From Terrabacter terrigena (GTDB lineage: Bacteria; Actinomycetota; Actinomycetes; Actinomycetales; Dermatophilaceae), in assembly GCF_042676085.1 (NCBI RefSeq), contig NZ_JBHTKH010000007.1, positions 1 through 64,000 of the forward strand: DNA of 64,000 nt. The letters are read 5' to 3'. Every line of letters begins with the position of its first letter. The stretch's first letter is position 1. Under the pieces are notes generated by a model, which worked only from the letters and a program-made list of their open reading frames with translations, had not been told where the DNA came from and searched no databases. The translations under genes and the position numbers were made by a program. Shown piece by piece: positions 22,631-31,364 of this stretch.

Positions 22631-23028
22631 GACTGCACTCCCTTGGTGAGCAGCTCGAGGGTGAACAACGCCAACCGCTTGGCCGGGTTGGCGGGGTCGG
22701 GGAGCAGGACGGGCGAGGCGACGTCGCGGGTGCGCAGGGCGGCGCGTGCGCGGCCGTGCAGGATCCGGGCCATGCGCAGCGCGGTGGCCTGGGTGCGGAC
22801 TGTGCCGTCGGCCCAGACGAGGACGTCGACGCGGGGCCGGTCGTGGGTGCGGCCCTCGCCGACGCCGCCGATGTGGCGGCAGTACACCTTCATCGCTGGC
22901 GTCGTGCCCGACGGGATGTCGCTGCCGGCGAACGTGAAGCCGGCGGGCTCGTCGACGGCCGGGACCGCCTGGCTGAGGAAGTCGGCCATGACCTGCAGCG
23001 CGTCGGCCTGCGTGACGATCGGGGACAT
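22627..23028 (-). CDS. Tail terminator/completion protein
   Basis: 133 residues. It lies between the HK97 gp10-like gene and the tail tube gene, the usual place for the terminator that caps the tail tube. The alpha/beta pattern (DVLVWADGTVRTQATALRMARIL) fits that fold. Assignment is by gene order and pattern, not by a sharp motif. Confidence 0.68.
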   Translation of the reverse strand: MSPIVTQADALQVMADFLSQAVPAVDEPAGFTFAGSDIPSGTTPAMKVYCRHIGGVGEGRTHDRPRVDVLVWADGTVRTQATALRMARILHGRARAALRTRDVASPVLLPDPANPAKRLALFTLELLTKGVQS

Positions 23029-23288
23029 CAGGACCTCCCGGAGTCGATCGCCGTGCCGAGCGCGCGGTCGTTGGCCTCGCCGCGGGCGCCGGTGCCGAGG
23101 CGGGTGACGTAGAAGCGGGCGCGGTTGACGCCGCCCTCGTTGACGACGACCTCGTCGCCGCTGGCGGCCGAGGCCGCGGCGGCCATCCGCTCGGCCCGGG
23201 CGCGCAGCTCGTCCCTCACGCCCTGCGAGGTGAGCGCGGCGGCGCGGACGCCGGCGCGGTCGAGCTCGATGCGGGCGCGGCGAGGCAT
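23028..23288 (-). CDS. HK97 gp10-like head-tail protein
   Basis: 86 residues from the ATG at 23288 (TGATG overlap with the previous stop). The arrangement of an N-terminal helical half (AGVRAAALTSQGVRDELRARAERMAA) and a C-terminal strand pair ending in RGEANDRAL fits short actinophage gp10 proteins, which join the tail to the connector. Confidence 0.68.
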   Translation of the reverse strand: MPRRARIELDRAGVRAAALTSQGVRDELRARAERMAAAASAASGDEVVVNEGGVNRARFYVTRLGTGARGEANDRALGTAIDSGRS

Positions 23289-23620
23289 CAGCCGGCCACG
23301 TTCTTGAGGCGGATGACCAGGTGGTCGAGCGGGGTGCCGACCTCCCAGCGCTCGATGGCGCCGTCGATCTCGTAGTCGGTGCCCGCGAACTCGACGCGGT
23401 CCGAGTCGAGCACGTCCGCGGAGATGGGCGCCCAGACGGTGTAGAGCGTGGTGATCGCCTCGCGGCGGTCGGCGAACTCGCTGCCGCCGCCGGGCTGCAC
23501 CGAGCAGCCGGGGATCGGCTTCGCGTCGGGCTCGGTCCAGTCGGGCACCGTGTTGCCGTGGCCGGCGGTGGCGGTGCCGGTGGACCGCTTGCGCGTGATG
23601 GTCTGGGCGCCGAGGTTCAC
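23288..23620 (-). CDS. Head-tail stopper/connector protein
   Basis: 110 residues from a GTG at 23620, overlapping the stop of the adaptor gene by four bases. The all-beta pattern with TTLYTVWAPISADVLDSDRV and YEIDGAIERWEVGTPLDHLV is typical of the stopper protein in actinophages. It should close the capsid exit below the adaptor. Confidence 0.7.
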   Translation of the reverse strand: MNLGAQTITRKRSTGTATAGHGNTVPDWTEPDAKPIPGCSVQPGGGSEFADRREAITTLYTVWAPISADVLDSDRVEFAGTDYEIDGAIERWEVGTPLDHLVIRLKNVAG

Positions 23621-24111
23621 GAGCGCACCGGCAGCACGTAGCGGTCGAGGACGGCCTGCTGCTCGAGCATGAACGAGGCGGCACCGGGGACGCCGTCGAC
23701 GCCGCCCATGCGGACCTGCCCGACCTGGGACACGGCGGATCCGGTGATGCCTCGCGAGGCTGCCTCGCGGAGCACGCCGAGGATCTCGCCGGGGCACGTC
23801 TCGTAGCCGTGGGTCATCGTGGCGGTGATGCCGCGGTACCGCCCGGTCCAGCTGCCGCGGACCATTCCGGCCTGTGACCACTCCGGGTCGCTGACTGCGG
23901 CGCCGTCGTTGGTGACGTCGGCGAGCGCCGTCAGGTGGAGCGTCGGCAGGAGCAGGACGCCGGTGCCGGGTCCGTCGAGAGTGACGGACTCGGTGAAGGA
24001 CGGGGCGACGTGCCACCCGCAGTACGCACGGACCGCGGCGCACGCCGCCGTCCAGGCGTCAGCGTCGACACCGTCGGGGGTGTCGGCGAGGGCGGGCAGC
24101 ACGTCGGCCAC
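23617..24111 (-). CDS. Head-tail adaptor (gp6-like) protein
   Basis: 164 residues. CAAVRAYCGWHVAPSFTESVTLDGPGTGVLLLPTLHL is a pattern I know from connector proteins that dock onto the portal (split here: CGWHVAP and LLLPTLHL are the most telling parts). MTHGYETCPGEILGVL follows. It lies directly after the capsid gene region in the standard order. Confidence 0.75.
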   Translation of the reverse strand: MADVLPALADTPDGVDADAWTAACAAVRAYCGWHVAPSFTESVTLDGPGTGVLLLPTLHLTALADVTNDGAAVSDPEWSQAGMVRGSWTGRYRGITATMTHGYETCPGEILGVLREAASRGITGSAVSQVGQVRMGGVDGVPGAASFMLEQQAVLDRYVLPVRS

Positions 24112-24114
24112 GGG

Positions 24115-24318
24115 TCAGGCGCCCTTGTTCTCGGCGTCGCCGGCCTTGTTGGCAGCAGCACCCTCGGTGTTCGAGGCGGTCGCGGCCTTGCGGGACCGGG
24201 TCGCCTTGACCTCCTTGGCGTTCTCGCCGTAGAGCGCCTCGGCGTCCTCGGGCTCGAGGAGCATCGAGTGCTCGATGCCGTTGATGTCGACGGCGTACTC
24301 CTTGCGCTTGTCGGCCAT
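24115..24318 (-). CDS. Small phage protein, unknown
   Basis: 67 residues from the ATG at 24318. A compact start (KEYAVDINGIEHSMLLEPED) precedes a Lys/Ala-rich tail. Small proteins of this type between capsid and adaptor genes are frequent in actinophages. No function recognised. Confidence 0.65.
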   Translation of the reverse strand: MADKRKEYAVDINGIEHSMLLEPEDAEALYGENAKEVKATRSRKAATASNTEGAAANKAGDAENKGA

Positions 24319-24356
24319 GCCGACTCCTTCCGTGGTGGTTGTGGAGCGGGGGGGGT

Positions 24357-24388
24357 GGAGGGGGCCGCCCGGGTTGGTGGCCCCCTCC
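24357..24388 (-). terminator. Hairpin downstream of major capsid gene
   Basis: GGAGGGGGCC (24357-24366) pairs with GGCCCCCTCC (24379-24388) around a 12-base loop, eight bases after the capsid stop codon. It probably reduces read-through into the connector genes or stabilises the capsid message. Confidence 0.72.
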
Positions 24389-24395
24389 TGGTGGG

Positions 24396-25619
24396 TCAGA
24401 CCAGCGTCACCTTGACGGTGGCCGCCGGGATCCGGTTGGCGAGCGCGATGCGCTCCTCGATGCGGGTCGTCACGATGTCCTTGGTGAACTTCGAGGCGTC
24501 GCTGTTGGTGGACTCGACCCGGACGCCGCCCTTGCGGTACAGCGTGGTCGAGGCCTTGAGCGCGCCGACCACGACCGTCTTCGGGGCGACGGCCGCAGAG
24601 ACGACCGTCTTGAGGCCCCACACCGGCGGCTGGAACTCCACGCCGCCGACGCCGTAGAGGCCCGAGAAGAAGCCGCCGCCGTAGTACTGGCCGTTGCCGT
24701 CCTTGCTCAGGCGCAGGGCCTGGTAGTCGGCCGGGTTGATGATGATGGCGTCGGCCTGCAGACCGGTGGCGGTCTGGACCTTCGTCATCGCGCGGAAGAT
24801 CGCGTCCTGGGCGGAATCGCCCGTGGCCGCCTGCGTCTCGGTCTGGATGCCCGAGCGGTTGAGCAGGCCGAGGACGTTGGACCCGGTGCCGTCACCGTTG
24901 AGGACCTGGGACTCCTCGACGAGCGAGAGCAGGTACAGGCCGCGGTTGTTGATCTCGGACACCCAGAAGTCGAGGTCCTCGATCATCTCGTCGGCGGTGT
25001 CCCACCAGCCGGCGATCTTCTTGGCCGCGTCGGTCTTGGCGACCGGGTCTGCGATGTGCAGCTGCGGCTTCTGCCCGCCCTCGGCGACGGTGGCGAAGTT
25101 GCCCTCGGCCGCGCCCTCGACGAAGTAGGTGATCGCGTTGCTGCCGGCGCCGATGTTGCCGACGCCGAGCAGGTCGGAGACCGTCGCGCGGCGGAAGGCC
25201 GGCACGACGGTCCGGTCGACCTGCGTGAGGACGGGCCCGAACGCCGAGGGCGTGAGCTGCGGGTCGGTGTTGGCCTTGAACTCGGCCGTCGACAGCGACG
25301 TGCCGCGCACGCCCTTGAGTCGCGTGAGTCCCTCCTGACCGATCGACTTGGCGAAGAACTCGCCGAGGCTCTTGGCGGAGACCTCGTCGCCGTCCTTCTC
25401 GTCGTCGGCCTGGCCGCCGCCGAGACCGGCCAGCTGCGCCATGAGCGCGTCGGAGCCCTCGGCCGCCTTGATCCGCTCGTCGAGCTCGCGGATCTCGGCG
25501 AACTTGGCCTCGACCTGGGCCTGCTCGTCCTTGGTGAGGTCGCGGGCCGCGGCCTTGGCTCCCTCGATGAGGTCCTGCGCCGCCTTCAGCGCGGCGGCGC
25601 GCATCTGCTTGAGGTTCAC
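24396..25619 (-). CDS. Major capsid protein, HK97 family
   Basis: 407 residues. Residues 1-105 form a Lys/Glu-rich coiled coil, the delta scaffold removed by the protease. The mature fold shows ATVSDLLGVGNIGAGSNAITY, FWVSEINNRGLYLL (spine helix) and VLGLLNRSG, typical of HK97 capsids with phage_capsid family signatures. The C-terminal TTRIEERIALANRIPAATVKV is the P-domain end. It overlaps the protease stop by four bases. The most abundant virion protein, followed by a hairpin. Confidence 0.94.
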   Translation of the reverse strand: MNLKQMRAAALKAAQDLIEGAKAAARDLTKDEQAQVEAKFAEIRELDERIKAAEGSDALMAQLAGLGGGQADDEKDGDEVSAKSLGEFFAKSIGQEGLTRLKGVRGTSLSTAEFKANTDPQLTPSAFGPVLTQVDRTVVPAFRRATVSDLLGVGNIGAGSNAITYFVEGAAEGNFATVAEGGQKPQLHIADPVAKTDAAKKIAGWWDTADEMIEDLDFWVSEINNRGLYLLSLVEESQVLNGDGTGSNVLGLLNRSGIQTETQAATGDSAQDAIFRAMTKVQTATGLQADAIIINPADYQALRLSKDGNGQYYGGGFFSGLYGVGGVEFQPPVWGLKTVVSAAVAPKTVVVGALKASTTLYRKGGVRVESTNSDASKFTKDIVTTRIEERIALANRIPAATVKVTLV

Positions 25620-26434
25620 GGTCGAACCCCTTCCTGCGCTCCCGTGAGCGCGTAGATGTGTGCTTCTGCCGCCAGCAGAGCGACGGACGGACCAGCCTTG
25701 GGCTCCTCGTCGGGCTCGGTCGACTTGGCCCCGTCGGGCTCCTCGTCGCCTGTGCCGGACTTGGCCGTGGGCTCGCCGCTGGCCTTCTCCTGGTCGTCGC
25801 CTCCCGCGTCGATCGCGGAGAGGACGTTCTTGATCTCGTCGGCCGCGCCGACGAGCTGCTCGTGGGCCGAGCGGAGTGCGGTTTCGTTCTTCGCCGACAG
25901 GACGCGCCCGGCCTTGGCCATGAGTGCGTCGGTGGCGGACTTGACCGCGAGGATCTCGGTCTCCTGGTTGGCGCCGATCGTGACGACCGAGACCTCGTAG
26001 AGCTTGAGCTGGCGCAGCTCGTAGACGCTCTTCTCGTCCTGGGTGACGGCGCCGCCGTCGATGACGTCGTAGGCGAACGACATCTGGTTGACGCGGCGGC
26101 CCTTGATCATCCGGTAGACCTGCGCGGCCTTGGCGTTCTCGAGGTCCAGCTGGGCCCGGACCTTGAGGCCGTAGTCGTCCTCGACGGCCTCGACGACGTG
26201 GCCGATGTTGAAGTCGGGGTCGGCCATGTTGTGGCCGAACAGGAGCGGGATGTTCTGGCCGGACTCCTTCCAGCGCGCGAGGTCGGCAGCGAAGGCGCCC
26301 TGGACGACGATGTCGCCGTAGGAGTCCTCGTTGCCGAAGACGCTTGCGTAGGCGGTGAACTCGCCCTCGGTCAGCCCGTCATCCGGGCCGGCCTTGACCT
26401 GCCGCGCGGTGAGCGCGGTGTCCTTGACCTTCAT
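25616..26434 (-). CDS. Prohead protease (HK97 family, S78)
   Basis: 272 residues. FTAYASVFGNEDSYGDIVVQ, LLFGHNM (catalytic His) and RRVNQMSFAYDV (catalytic Ser) are the family landmarks, and ELRQLKLYEVSVVTIGANQ closes the domain. The C-terminal 90 residues are acidic and disordered, as in many actinophage proteases. It matures the capsid by cutting off the delta domain. Confidence 0.92.
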   Translation of the reverse strand: MKVKDTALTARQVKAGPDDGLTEGEFTAYASVFGNEDSYGDIVVQGAFAADLARWKESGQNIPLLFGHNMADPDFNIGHVVEAVEDDYGLKVRAQLDLENAKAAQVYRMIKGRRVNQMSFAYDVIDGGAVTQDEKSVYELRQLKLYEVSVVTIGANQETEILAVKSATDALMAKAGRVLSAKNETALRSAHEQLVGAADEIKNVLSAIDAGGDDQEKASGEPTAKSGTGDEEPDGAKSTEPDEEPKAGPSVALLAAEAHIYALTGAQEGVRP

Positions 26435-26449
26435 GTGCCCTCCTCGGGG

Positions 26450-28384
26450 CTAGGGGATGTTGATCTCCAGCTCGCAGTTGCATCCGGCGACCTCGTCGGC
26501 GTCGCCGGCGTCCCCGGGCCACGCGAGCCCGTTGGAGAAGTTCTCGGAGAGCGGCACCGTCTCGCCCGACATGGATGCGTGAGACGGGCGTGCGTTCGCG
26601 CCGGCGATCCACGTCTTCGTCGCAGCGTCGCCCGCGACCTGCTTCGCGGCCTCGCTCGAGGCGAACCCCGAGCAGGCGGTCACAGCGGTGATCGCGATCT
26701 GCGTCGAGCGTGAGGACTTCGCGACGTCGAACACGCCGGAGACGGCGTCCATCGGGTCGTCGTCCTCGAGGGCCGCTTCGATCTGCTTGCGGGTCGTGGC
26801 GTTGATGTTCGCGGCGCGCGACTTGGAGACTGCGTCGAGGAACGCGAGCGTGCGGTCGACGTCGTACTCGTCGGGCGAGACGCCGAGGCGCTTGAGCGTT
26901 GCCGCGGCGACCTGCTGCGATGTCGCGACCGCCAGTTTGTAGAGGTCCGAGGCGAGCTCGCCGTCCCAGCGCTCCTCGTCCCACCAGTCGTCGTCGGCCT
27001 TCGCGCCGAGACGCGACCGGACAGCCGCGGCCTGGCGCTTGAAGAACGCCTGCAGGACCTGCTCGTGCTTCGTGACGTAGGTGGCCGGTGCTCGGCCCTT
27101 GAGCGCCGGTGCCTTGCCCGCGTTGCGGTTCTGCGAGCCGGAGTCCGTCGGGGATGCCTGGCCGCCGGAGAGGACGTTGAGGGGCACCACGAGCTCGTCC
27201 GCGCCGGGGACGGCCGGGAGGTTCATCCGCGCCCGGGCCTCGCTACGCAGCATCCACGGCGCGCCCGTCGCCGACTGCATCGCGGCGGCCTGCTCCTCGA
27301 ACGAGCCCTGCAGCTTCTCGGCGATGTTGAACTCGCCGTAGAAGCGCTCCGCGTCGACGCCGAGCATGGGCAGCAGGAAGGTGTTGACGCGCGCCTCGAT
27401 CTGCGCCAGCAGCGGCCCGAGCGTGTCGCCGTACAGCATGCGCCGGAACTCGCGGACGTTGCTGTAGTTGGCGCCGTCGTTCTGGCCGATCATCGTCGGG
27501 TTGACGTGGAAGGCCGATGCCACGGTGACGAGGGAGAGCTTGGCCGCCTCGACGAACTGCTGCTCCTGGGCGTTGAAGTCGACGCGCTGCAGGGTCATGC
27601 CGTCCTCGAGGATCGGCGTGCCGCCGGCCTTCGGGCCGCGCCCGGTGTACTTGGCGTACCAGTCCTCGCGGAAGGCTTCGCGCGCAGGGTCGCTCCACTT
27701 CGGGGCGTTGGCCGGGCGCTGCAGCACGGACGAGACGCGGCCGCCGCGCTTCCATACCTGGGCGCGGTACTTCGACGCCTCGACCTGCTCCTGCAGCGTG
27801 GTGCGCAGCGACTCGATCGTGGGCGACCCCTTCTTGGGGTCGGTGGGCGAGTAGCCGGTGAAGGCGAGGATCTGCGACGCGTCGACGACGATCGACTGGT
27901 TGCCCTGGGAGATCCGCCACTTCTTGACCGTGAACAGGTCGGACTCCTCCACCGAGACCCACGACGGGGGCAGGCGCCGGATCATCCAGCCGGTCGGCGT
28001 CGCGGTCGACTCTGCGACGAACCAGAACGCGCGGTCGTAGAGGCAGACATCACCGACCAGCGCGTAGATCAGGTCGTAGCCGGTCATCGTCCCGTCAGGG
28101 AAGGCGAGCGTGCGAGCGACGAGCGAGGTGCGGTCGCGGCGGCGGTCAGTCTCGTCGACGCGCTCGAAGAACTGGAGGCCGAGCTGGGCGACGTTGCGGG
28201 CCAGGAACGACACGACGGTGCGCAGGTGCGGCTGCGTGCGCCACAGCGAGGCCGGTGTGGCGTGGTCGAAGGACGACGCGATGCCGTAGTGGTCGGCCAG
28301 CTCCTCGTTGCCGCCGATGTACTCGACGCGCGGGGAGAACACGGCCACCTGGTCGCGACGCAGGATGCTGTCCCAGAAGCCCAT
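26450..28384 (-). CDS. Portal protein fused to MuF-type head morphogenesis domain
   Basis: 644 residues. Residues 1-400 are an HK97-type portal: TVVSFLARNVAQLGLQFFER, FVEAAKLSLVTVASAFHVNP and NYSNVREFRRMLYGDTL are typical. After a disordered linker (about 400-430) comes a helical region, then TWIAGANARPSHASMSG, LSENFSNGLAWPGD and AGCNCELEI, which match the Mu gpF/SPP1 gp7 signature with its Cys pair. Normally the portal and the MuF protein are separate genes. The fusion tethers the MuF domain to all twelve portal subunits. Confidence 0.88.
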   Translation of the reverse strand: MGFWDSILRRDQVAVFSPRVEYIGGNEELADHYGIASSFDHATPASLWRTQPHLRTVVSFLARNVAQLGLQFFERVDETDRRRDRTSLVARTLAFPDGTMTGYDLIYALVGDVCLYDRAFWFVAESTATPTGWMIRRLPPSWVSVEESDLFTVKKWRISQGNQSIVVDASQILAFTGYSPTDPKKGSPTIESLRTTLQEQVEASKYRAQVWKRGGRVSSVLQRPANAPKWSDPAREAFREDWYAKYTGRGPKAGGTPILEDGMTLQRVDFNAQEQQFVEAAKLSLVTVASAFHVNPTMIGQNDGANYSNVREFRRMLYGDTLGPLLAQIEARVNTFLLPMLGVDAERFYGEFNIAEKLQGSFEEQAAAMQSATGAPWMLRSEARARMNLPAVPGADELVVPLNVLSGGQASPTDSGSQNRNAGKAPALKGRAPATYVTKHEQVLQAFFKRQAAAVRSRLGAKADDDWWDEERWDGELASDLYKLAVATSQQVAAATLKRLGVSPDEYDVDRTLAFLDAVSKSRAANINATTRKQIEAALEDDDPMDAVSGVFDVAKSSRSTQIAITAVTACSGFASSEAAKQVAGDAATKTWIAGANARPSHASMSGETVPLSENFSNGLAWPGDAGDADEVAGCNCELEINIP

Positions 28385-28394
28385 GCCACCCCTC

Positions 28395-30056
28395 TCAGAT
28401 CGTCAGGACGCCACGCGCCTCGTAGGCGCTCTCGGCGGGTTTCTCGGTCGGTCGGGTCAGGAGCCAGTGCGCGCCGTTTGCCGCGCGCAGCGGGGCGATG
28501 TCGGTGGTGGACTTGGCGTCGTCCCAGAGGAAGGCGCCGGCGCCGAGCATCTTGGGAACCGCGGTGGCGGCGGCGATGTCGAGCGGGGGCTGGGGTAGGT
28601 GGTCGAACTCCCCGTCGCGGACGGCGTCGTAGAAGCGGCCGGTGCCCTCGGCGAGCGCCGACCCTTCCCACTTCGTTACCGGCATGCCGGCGAGGAGCAG
28701 ATCCTCGAGGAGCTGTGACTCGGGGGCGCCCTTGCCCTGGCCCGTGATCTCCTCGATGAGGTCGACGCGCTTGTCCTCCTGCAGCCACGCCTTGACCCAG
28801 TCAATCCCGGCGCGGCGGGCGACGAGCTCGATCTGGGGGCGGCCGCGGTCGTTCGTGCCGGCGAAGGCGATCGAGCACATCGTCCGGTCCCGGGAGAGCG
28901 CGATGCCGGCCTTGACCTTGCCGACGATCTGGGGGATCTCGTCCTCGGTCTTGGCCTTGACGCGGCTGTCGTCCCACGAGCCCGGAGGGAAGGGCCCCTC
29001 GAGGGTCCCGTCGGACCACTGGCAGAGGACCTCGGTGCGGAAGATCCACTCGGGGTCGGTGCGGGCGGCCGAGGCGATCGTGCGCTCGGTGATCGTGTAG
29101 CCGAGCGAGGGGTTGGCCTGAGCCCAGCCGGCGCGGTCGTTGATGTCGCACCCGGGCGGGGCGGACCACTCGAAGAAGCCGAGGCTGTCGTCGTCGATCT
29201 CGAGGTCCTCGAGGTCGAGGTCCGGGTCGTCGAGGTCTTCCTCGTCCGGCAGGAGCGACTCGGGATCGTCGGCTGCGTTGATGCCGTCCGGGTCGCCGAG
29301 CTCGGCGTGCGCGAGCTTGCGCAGGTAGCGCAGCACGACCGAGGTGGCGTCGCCGGCGTTGGACAGGGCGAGCACGATGGCGATTGCGCGGGCCATCGTG
29401 GTCTTGGTGATCGCGCCCCAGGCGTCCCACGTCTGGTGCTCGCGCAGCTCGTCGAGCAGGATGAAGTCGCCGGAGAGGCCGCGGCCGGCGCGGCGGTTGG
29501 CGGCCTTCACCTTGTAGCGCTTCTTCGTCGTGAGGTTCAGGCTCTTCTTGCCGTTCACCTGCACGACCTTGTCCACGAGCGCGGCGAGCTCTGGGCGGAC
29601 GTACTCGTCGGTCTCGTCGTCCGTCTCGGTGACGAGGTTGACCGCGCCCTCCCACACCTCCTCAGCGGTGTCGAGGTCCTGCGCGGTGCCGAGCACGAGC
29701 TTGAAGCCGTAGACGTACATGAACCACAGGGCGAGGACCTGCGAGAGGGTCGACTTGCCGTTCTGCCGGGCGACCAGGACGACGACGTTGCGGAACCGCG
29801 GCGTGTTGTCCGGCAGCAGCTCGAGCATGTGGATGAGCAGCCACTTCTGCCACGGCAGGAGTTCCATGCCGAGCAGCTCGCGCGCGAACTCGATGACGGC
29901 GAAGCCCAGCGAGGTCTGGGGCGTGAGCTTGCGCAGCGGCGGGGTGTAGATCCGCGGTGTCTCGCAGCCGTAGACCTTGGGCCGGACCTTGCGGGGCGCG
30001 GCCCGCTTGGTGCTACGCCGGGCGCGGGATGTTGCTGACGCTCGCAAGCTTGCCAC
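28395..30056 (-). CDS. terL: Terminase large subunit
   Basis: 553 residues. VVLVARQNGKST is the Walker A motif (Arg-Gln-Asn-Gly-Lys form), SGDFILLDELREH the Walker B and catalytic Glu, and ALSNAGDATS the coupling motif. In the nuclease half, AGIALSRDRTMCSIAFAG gives the first acidic patch in an unusual form, with Ser where Asp is common. An acidic insert (about residues 265-300) lies between the two. The enzyme packages DNA into the prohead. The start overlaps the small subunit gene by 44 bases. Confidence 0.93.
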   Translation of the reverse strand: MASLRASATSRARRSTKRAAPRKVRPKVYGCETPRIYTPPLRKLTPQTSLGFAVIEFARELLGMELLPWQKWLLIHMLELLPDNTPRFRNVVVLVARQNGKSTLSQVLALWFMYVYGFKLVLGTAQDLDTAEEVWEGAVNLVTETDDETDEYVRPELAALVDKVVQVNGKKSLNLTTKKRYKVKAANRRAGRGLSGDFILLDELREHQTWDAWGAITKTTMARAIAIVLALSNAGDATSVVLRYLRKLAHAELGDPDGINAADDPESLLPDEEDLDDPDLDLEDLEIDDDSLGFFEWSAPPGCDINDRAGWAQANPSLGYTITERTIASAARTDPEWIFRTEVLCQWSDGTLEGPFPPGSWDDSRVKAKTEDEIPQIVGKVKAGIALSRDRTMCSIAFAGTNDRGRPQIELVARRAGIDWVKAWLQEDKRVDLIEEITGQGKGAPESQLLEDLLLAGMPVTKWEGSALAEGTGRFYDAVRDGEFDHLPQPPLDIAAATAVPKMLGAGAFLWDDAKSTTDIAPLRAANGAHWLLTRPTEKPAESAYEARGVLTI

Positions 30057-30453
30057 GCGTCGGCTCCTTCGACTCCGGCAGCTTCGATCGGCTCGAGGGC
30101 GTCAGGCCGAGCGCCTCGCAGTAGCGCAGGAACAGCGCCGGCGTGTCCTTGTCGACGATGAGGGTCTCGGTGAACTGATCCATCCGCCGGGCCAGCAGCC
30201 GCAGCACCGCGACCGCGGCCGCGTCCTGGTCACCGAGGCGGCCCTCAACGGCGGCGAGCGCCGTCTCGACCTGCTCGACGACGGTGCCGGGGGTGACCGG
30301 CTCGGCCTTGCCCTGCTCGTCGGTGACCACGTCGACACTCGAGGGGTTCCGTCGGTGCGCTGCGCGGCAGGCCGCCGAGCAGAACCGCGAGGTCGCCCGC
30401 TTCGCCGGGTAGGTGGCGTGGCACTGGTCGCACTGCCGTTCGATCACGGGCAT
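30013..30453 (-). CDS. terS: Terminase small subunit, with N-terminal zinc ribbon
   Basis: 146 residues. The N-terminus (CDQCHATYPAKRATSRFCSA, then AC) has four Cys for a treble-clef zinc site. The C-terminal half has helices and the LFLRYCEALGLTPSSRSKL ending common to actinophage small terminases. Position directly upstream of and overlapping TerL supports the call. It should recognise the packaging site, for which the nearby inverted repeat at 30542-30571 is a candidate. Confidence 0.72.
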   Translation of the reverse strand: MPVIERQCDQCHATYPAKRATSRFCSAACRAAHRRNPSSVDVVTDEQGKAEPVTPGTVVEQVETALAAVEGRLGDQDAAAVAVLRLLARRMDQFTETLIVDKDTPALFLRYCEALGLTPSSRSKLPESKEPTRGKLASVSNIPRPA

Positions 30454-30541
30454 GGACGGTCACCACCAATTCGCTTGCAGCCCAACCGTGTTGGCGATCA
30501 CGAGCCGCCCGCACGCTAAGGGGAGGGAGAGACGGGGGAGG

Positions 30542-30571
30542 GACGGACCACTACCGGCGAACTGGTCCGTC
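30542..30571. other. Inverted repeat, candidate cos/packaging site region
   Basis: GACGGACCA (30542-30550) and TGGTCCGTC (30563-30571) form a perfect 9-base inverted repeat with a 12-base spacer. They lie in the 150-base non-coding gap between the HNH and TerS genes, the place where cos sites of HK97-type phages are found. The overhang cannot be read from an integrated copy. A terminator is the alternative, although no T-run follows. Confidence 0.45.
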
Positions 30572-30603
30572 GGTCGACGGCCAGCGATCGCGACCCCCTA
30601 CCC

Positions 30604-30906
30604 TCACCAGTCGCGCGATCTCGTCCCGAGCTGCGGCTCGTGGCGCGTCTGTGCCGACTGATTGCACCTCAAATGGGCAGCAGCGAGGTTCGCTGGGTCC
30701 TCGGCGAGGTGCGGATGGGTCGAGAGCGGATAAGGGAAGTGGTCGACGCTCTTCGACTCGGGGTCAGGTGTGCCCGTCGTCGCGCTGAGGTACGGGAGCG
30801 AGTAGTCGATGGCCTGGCCACACCGGCAGCACGGCGAGCGCCGCGCATACACCTCGGACTTGAGCCGCTTCCACGGCCGGCCCGAACGACCGGAGTGCTT
30901 GGGCAT
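30604..30906 (-). CDS. HNH endonuclease of the packaging module
   Basis: 100 residues from the ATG at 30906. A basic start (RSGRPWKRLKSEVYARR) leads to CCRCGQAIDYSLPY, KSVDHFPYPLSTHPHLAEDP and NLAAAHLRCNQSA: the Cys pair, the catalytic Asp-His and the final His-x2-Cys-Asn of HNH nucleases. Small HNH proteins beside the terminase genes are needed for DNA cutting at cos in HK97-like phages. A longer N-terminus is possible but looks non-coding. Confidence 0.85.
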   Translation of the reverse strand: MPKHSGRSGRPWKRLKSEVYARRSPCCRCGQAIDYSLPYLSATTGTPDPESKSVDHFPYPLSTHPHLAEDPANLAAAHLRCNQSAQTRHEPQLGTRSRDW

Positions 30907-31072
30907 GAGCTCGGCGCCTCCCGAAGTCGTCGCCGGTGTGGCGCGTCCGTCTCCTGGCGTGAGCCCCATGCGGGGCTGGTGCCGGTCCACGTACCGCAAC
31001 GGGCCGACCGGCGAGGCCATCGCGCCGGTCGAGCGCCCTCCACAAGCACCCGACCGACGCGTGGAATGAGGA

Positions 31073-31101
31073 AGGCCCGAGCCGCTGGGCGGTTCGGGCC
31101 T
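31073..31101 (-). terminator. Terminator between early operon and packaging genes
   Basis: AGGCCCGA-GCCGC pairs with GCGG-TTCGGGCCT, with a short loop and one G-T type mismatch. It follows the last early gene (stop at 31131) on the minus strand. The late operon therefore needs its own promoter, probably within 30907-31072, or an antiterminator. Confidence 0.7.
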
Positions 31102-31130
31102 GATCGCGGAGACAGTTCTTCCGCTGACAC

Positions 31131-31364
31131 TCATTGTGACAAATCGGCACCGTTGTGTCGAGCACGGCCGCGCGGGTTCTTCCGCGTGTTGTGCTCGACG
31201 TCCCACAGGTCGGCGAGCGCCAGCAGTAGCCGGCCGTCCACCTTCGTCGAGCGCACCTTGTAGCGGCGCTTCCACTGCCTGATCGTCGCCGCGGGGACGC
31301 CGAGACGTGCAGCTGCCTCGTCGACGGTGACCAGGGCGACGGCGCCTACATCGAGAGGTGTCAT
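31131..31364 (-). CDS. Helix-turn-helix protein (MerR/excisionase fold)
   Basis: 77 residues from the ATG at 31364. LVTVDEAAARLGVPAATIRQWKRRYKV is a winged HTH of the MerR/Xis type, and STKVDGRLLLALADLWDVE follows as the wing. It is the last gene of the early operon, just before the terminator. It could switch on late transcription, since no other late regulator is obvious. That is inference from position. Confidence 0.72.
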   Translation of the reverse strand: MTPLDVGAVALVTVDEAAARLGVPAATIRQWKRRYKVRSTKVDGRLLLALADLWDVEHNTRKNPRGRARHNGADLSQ

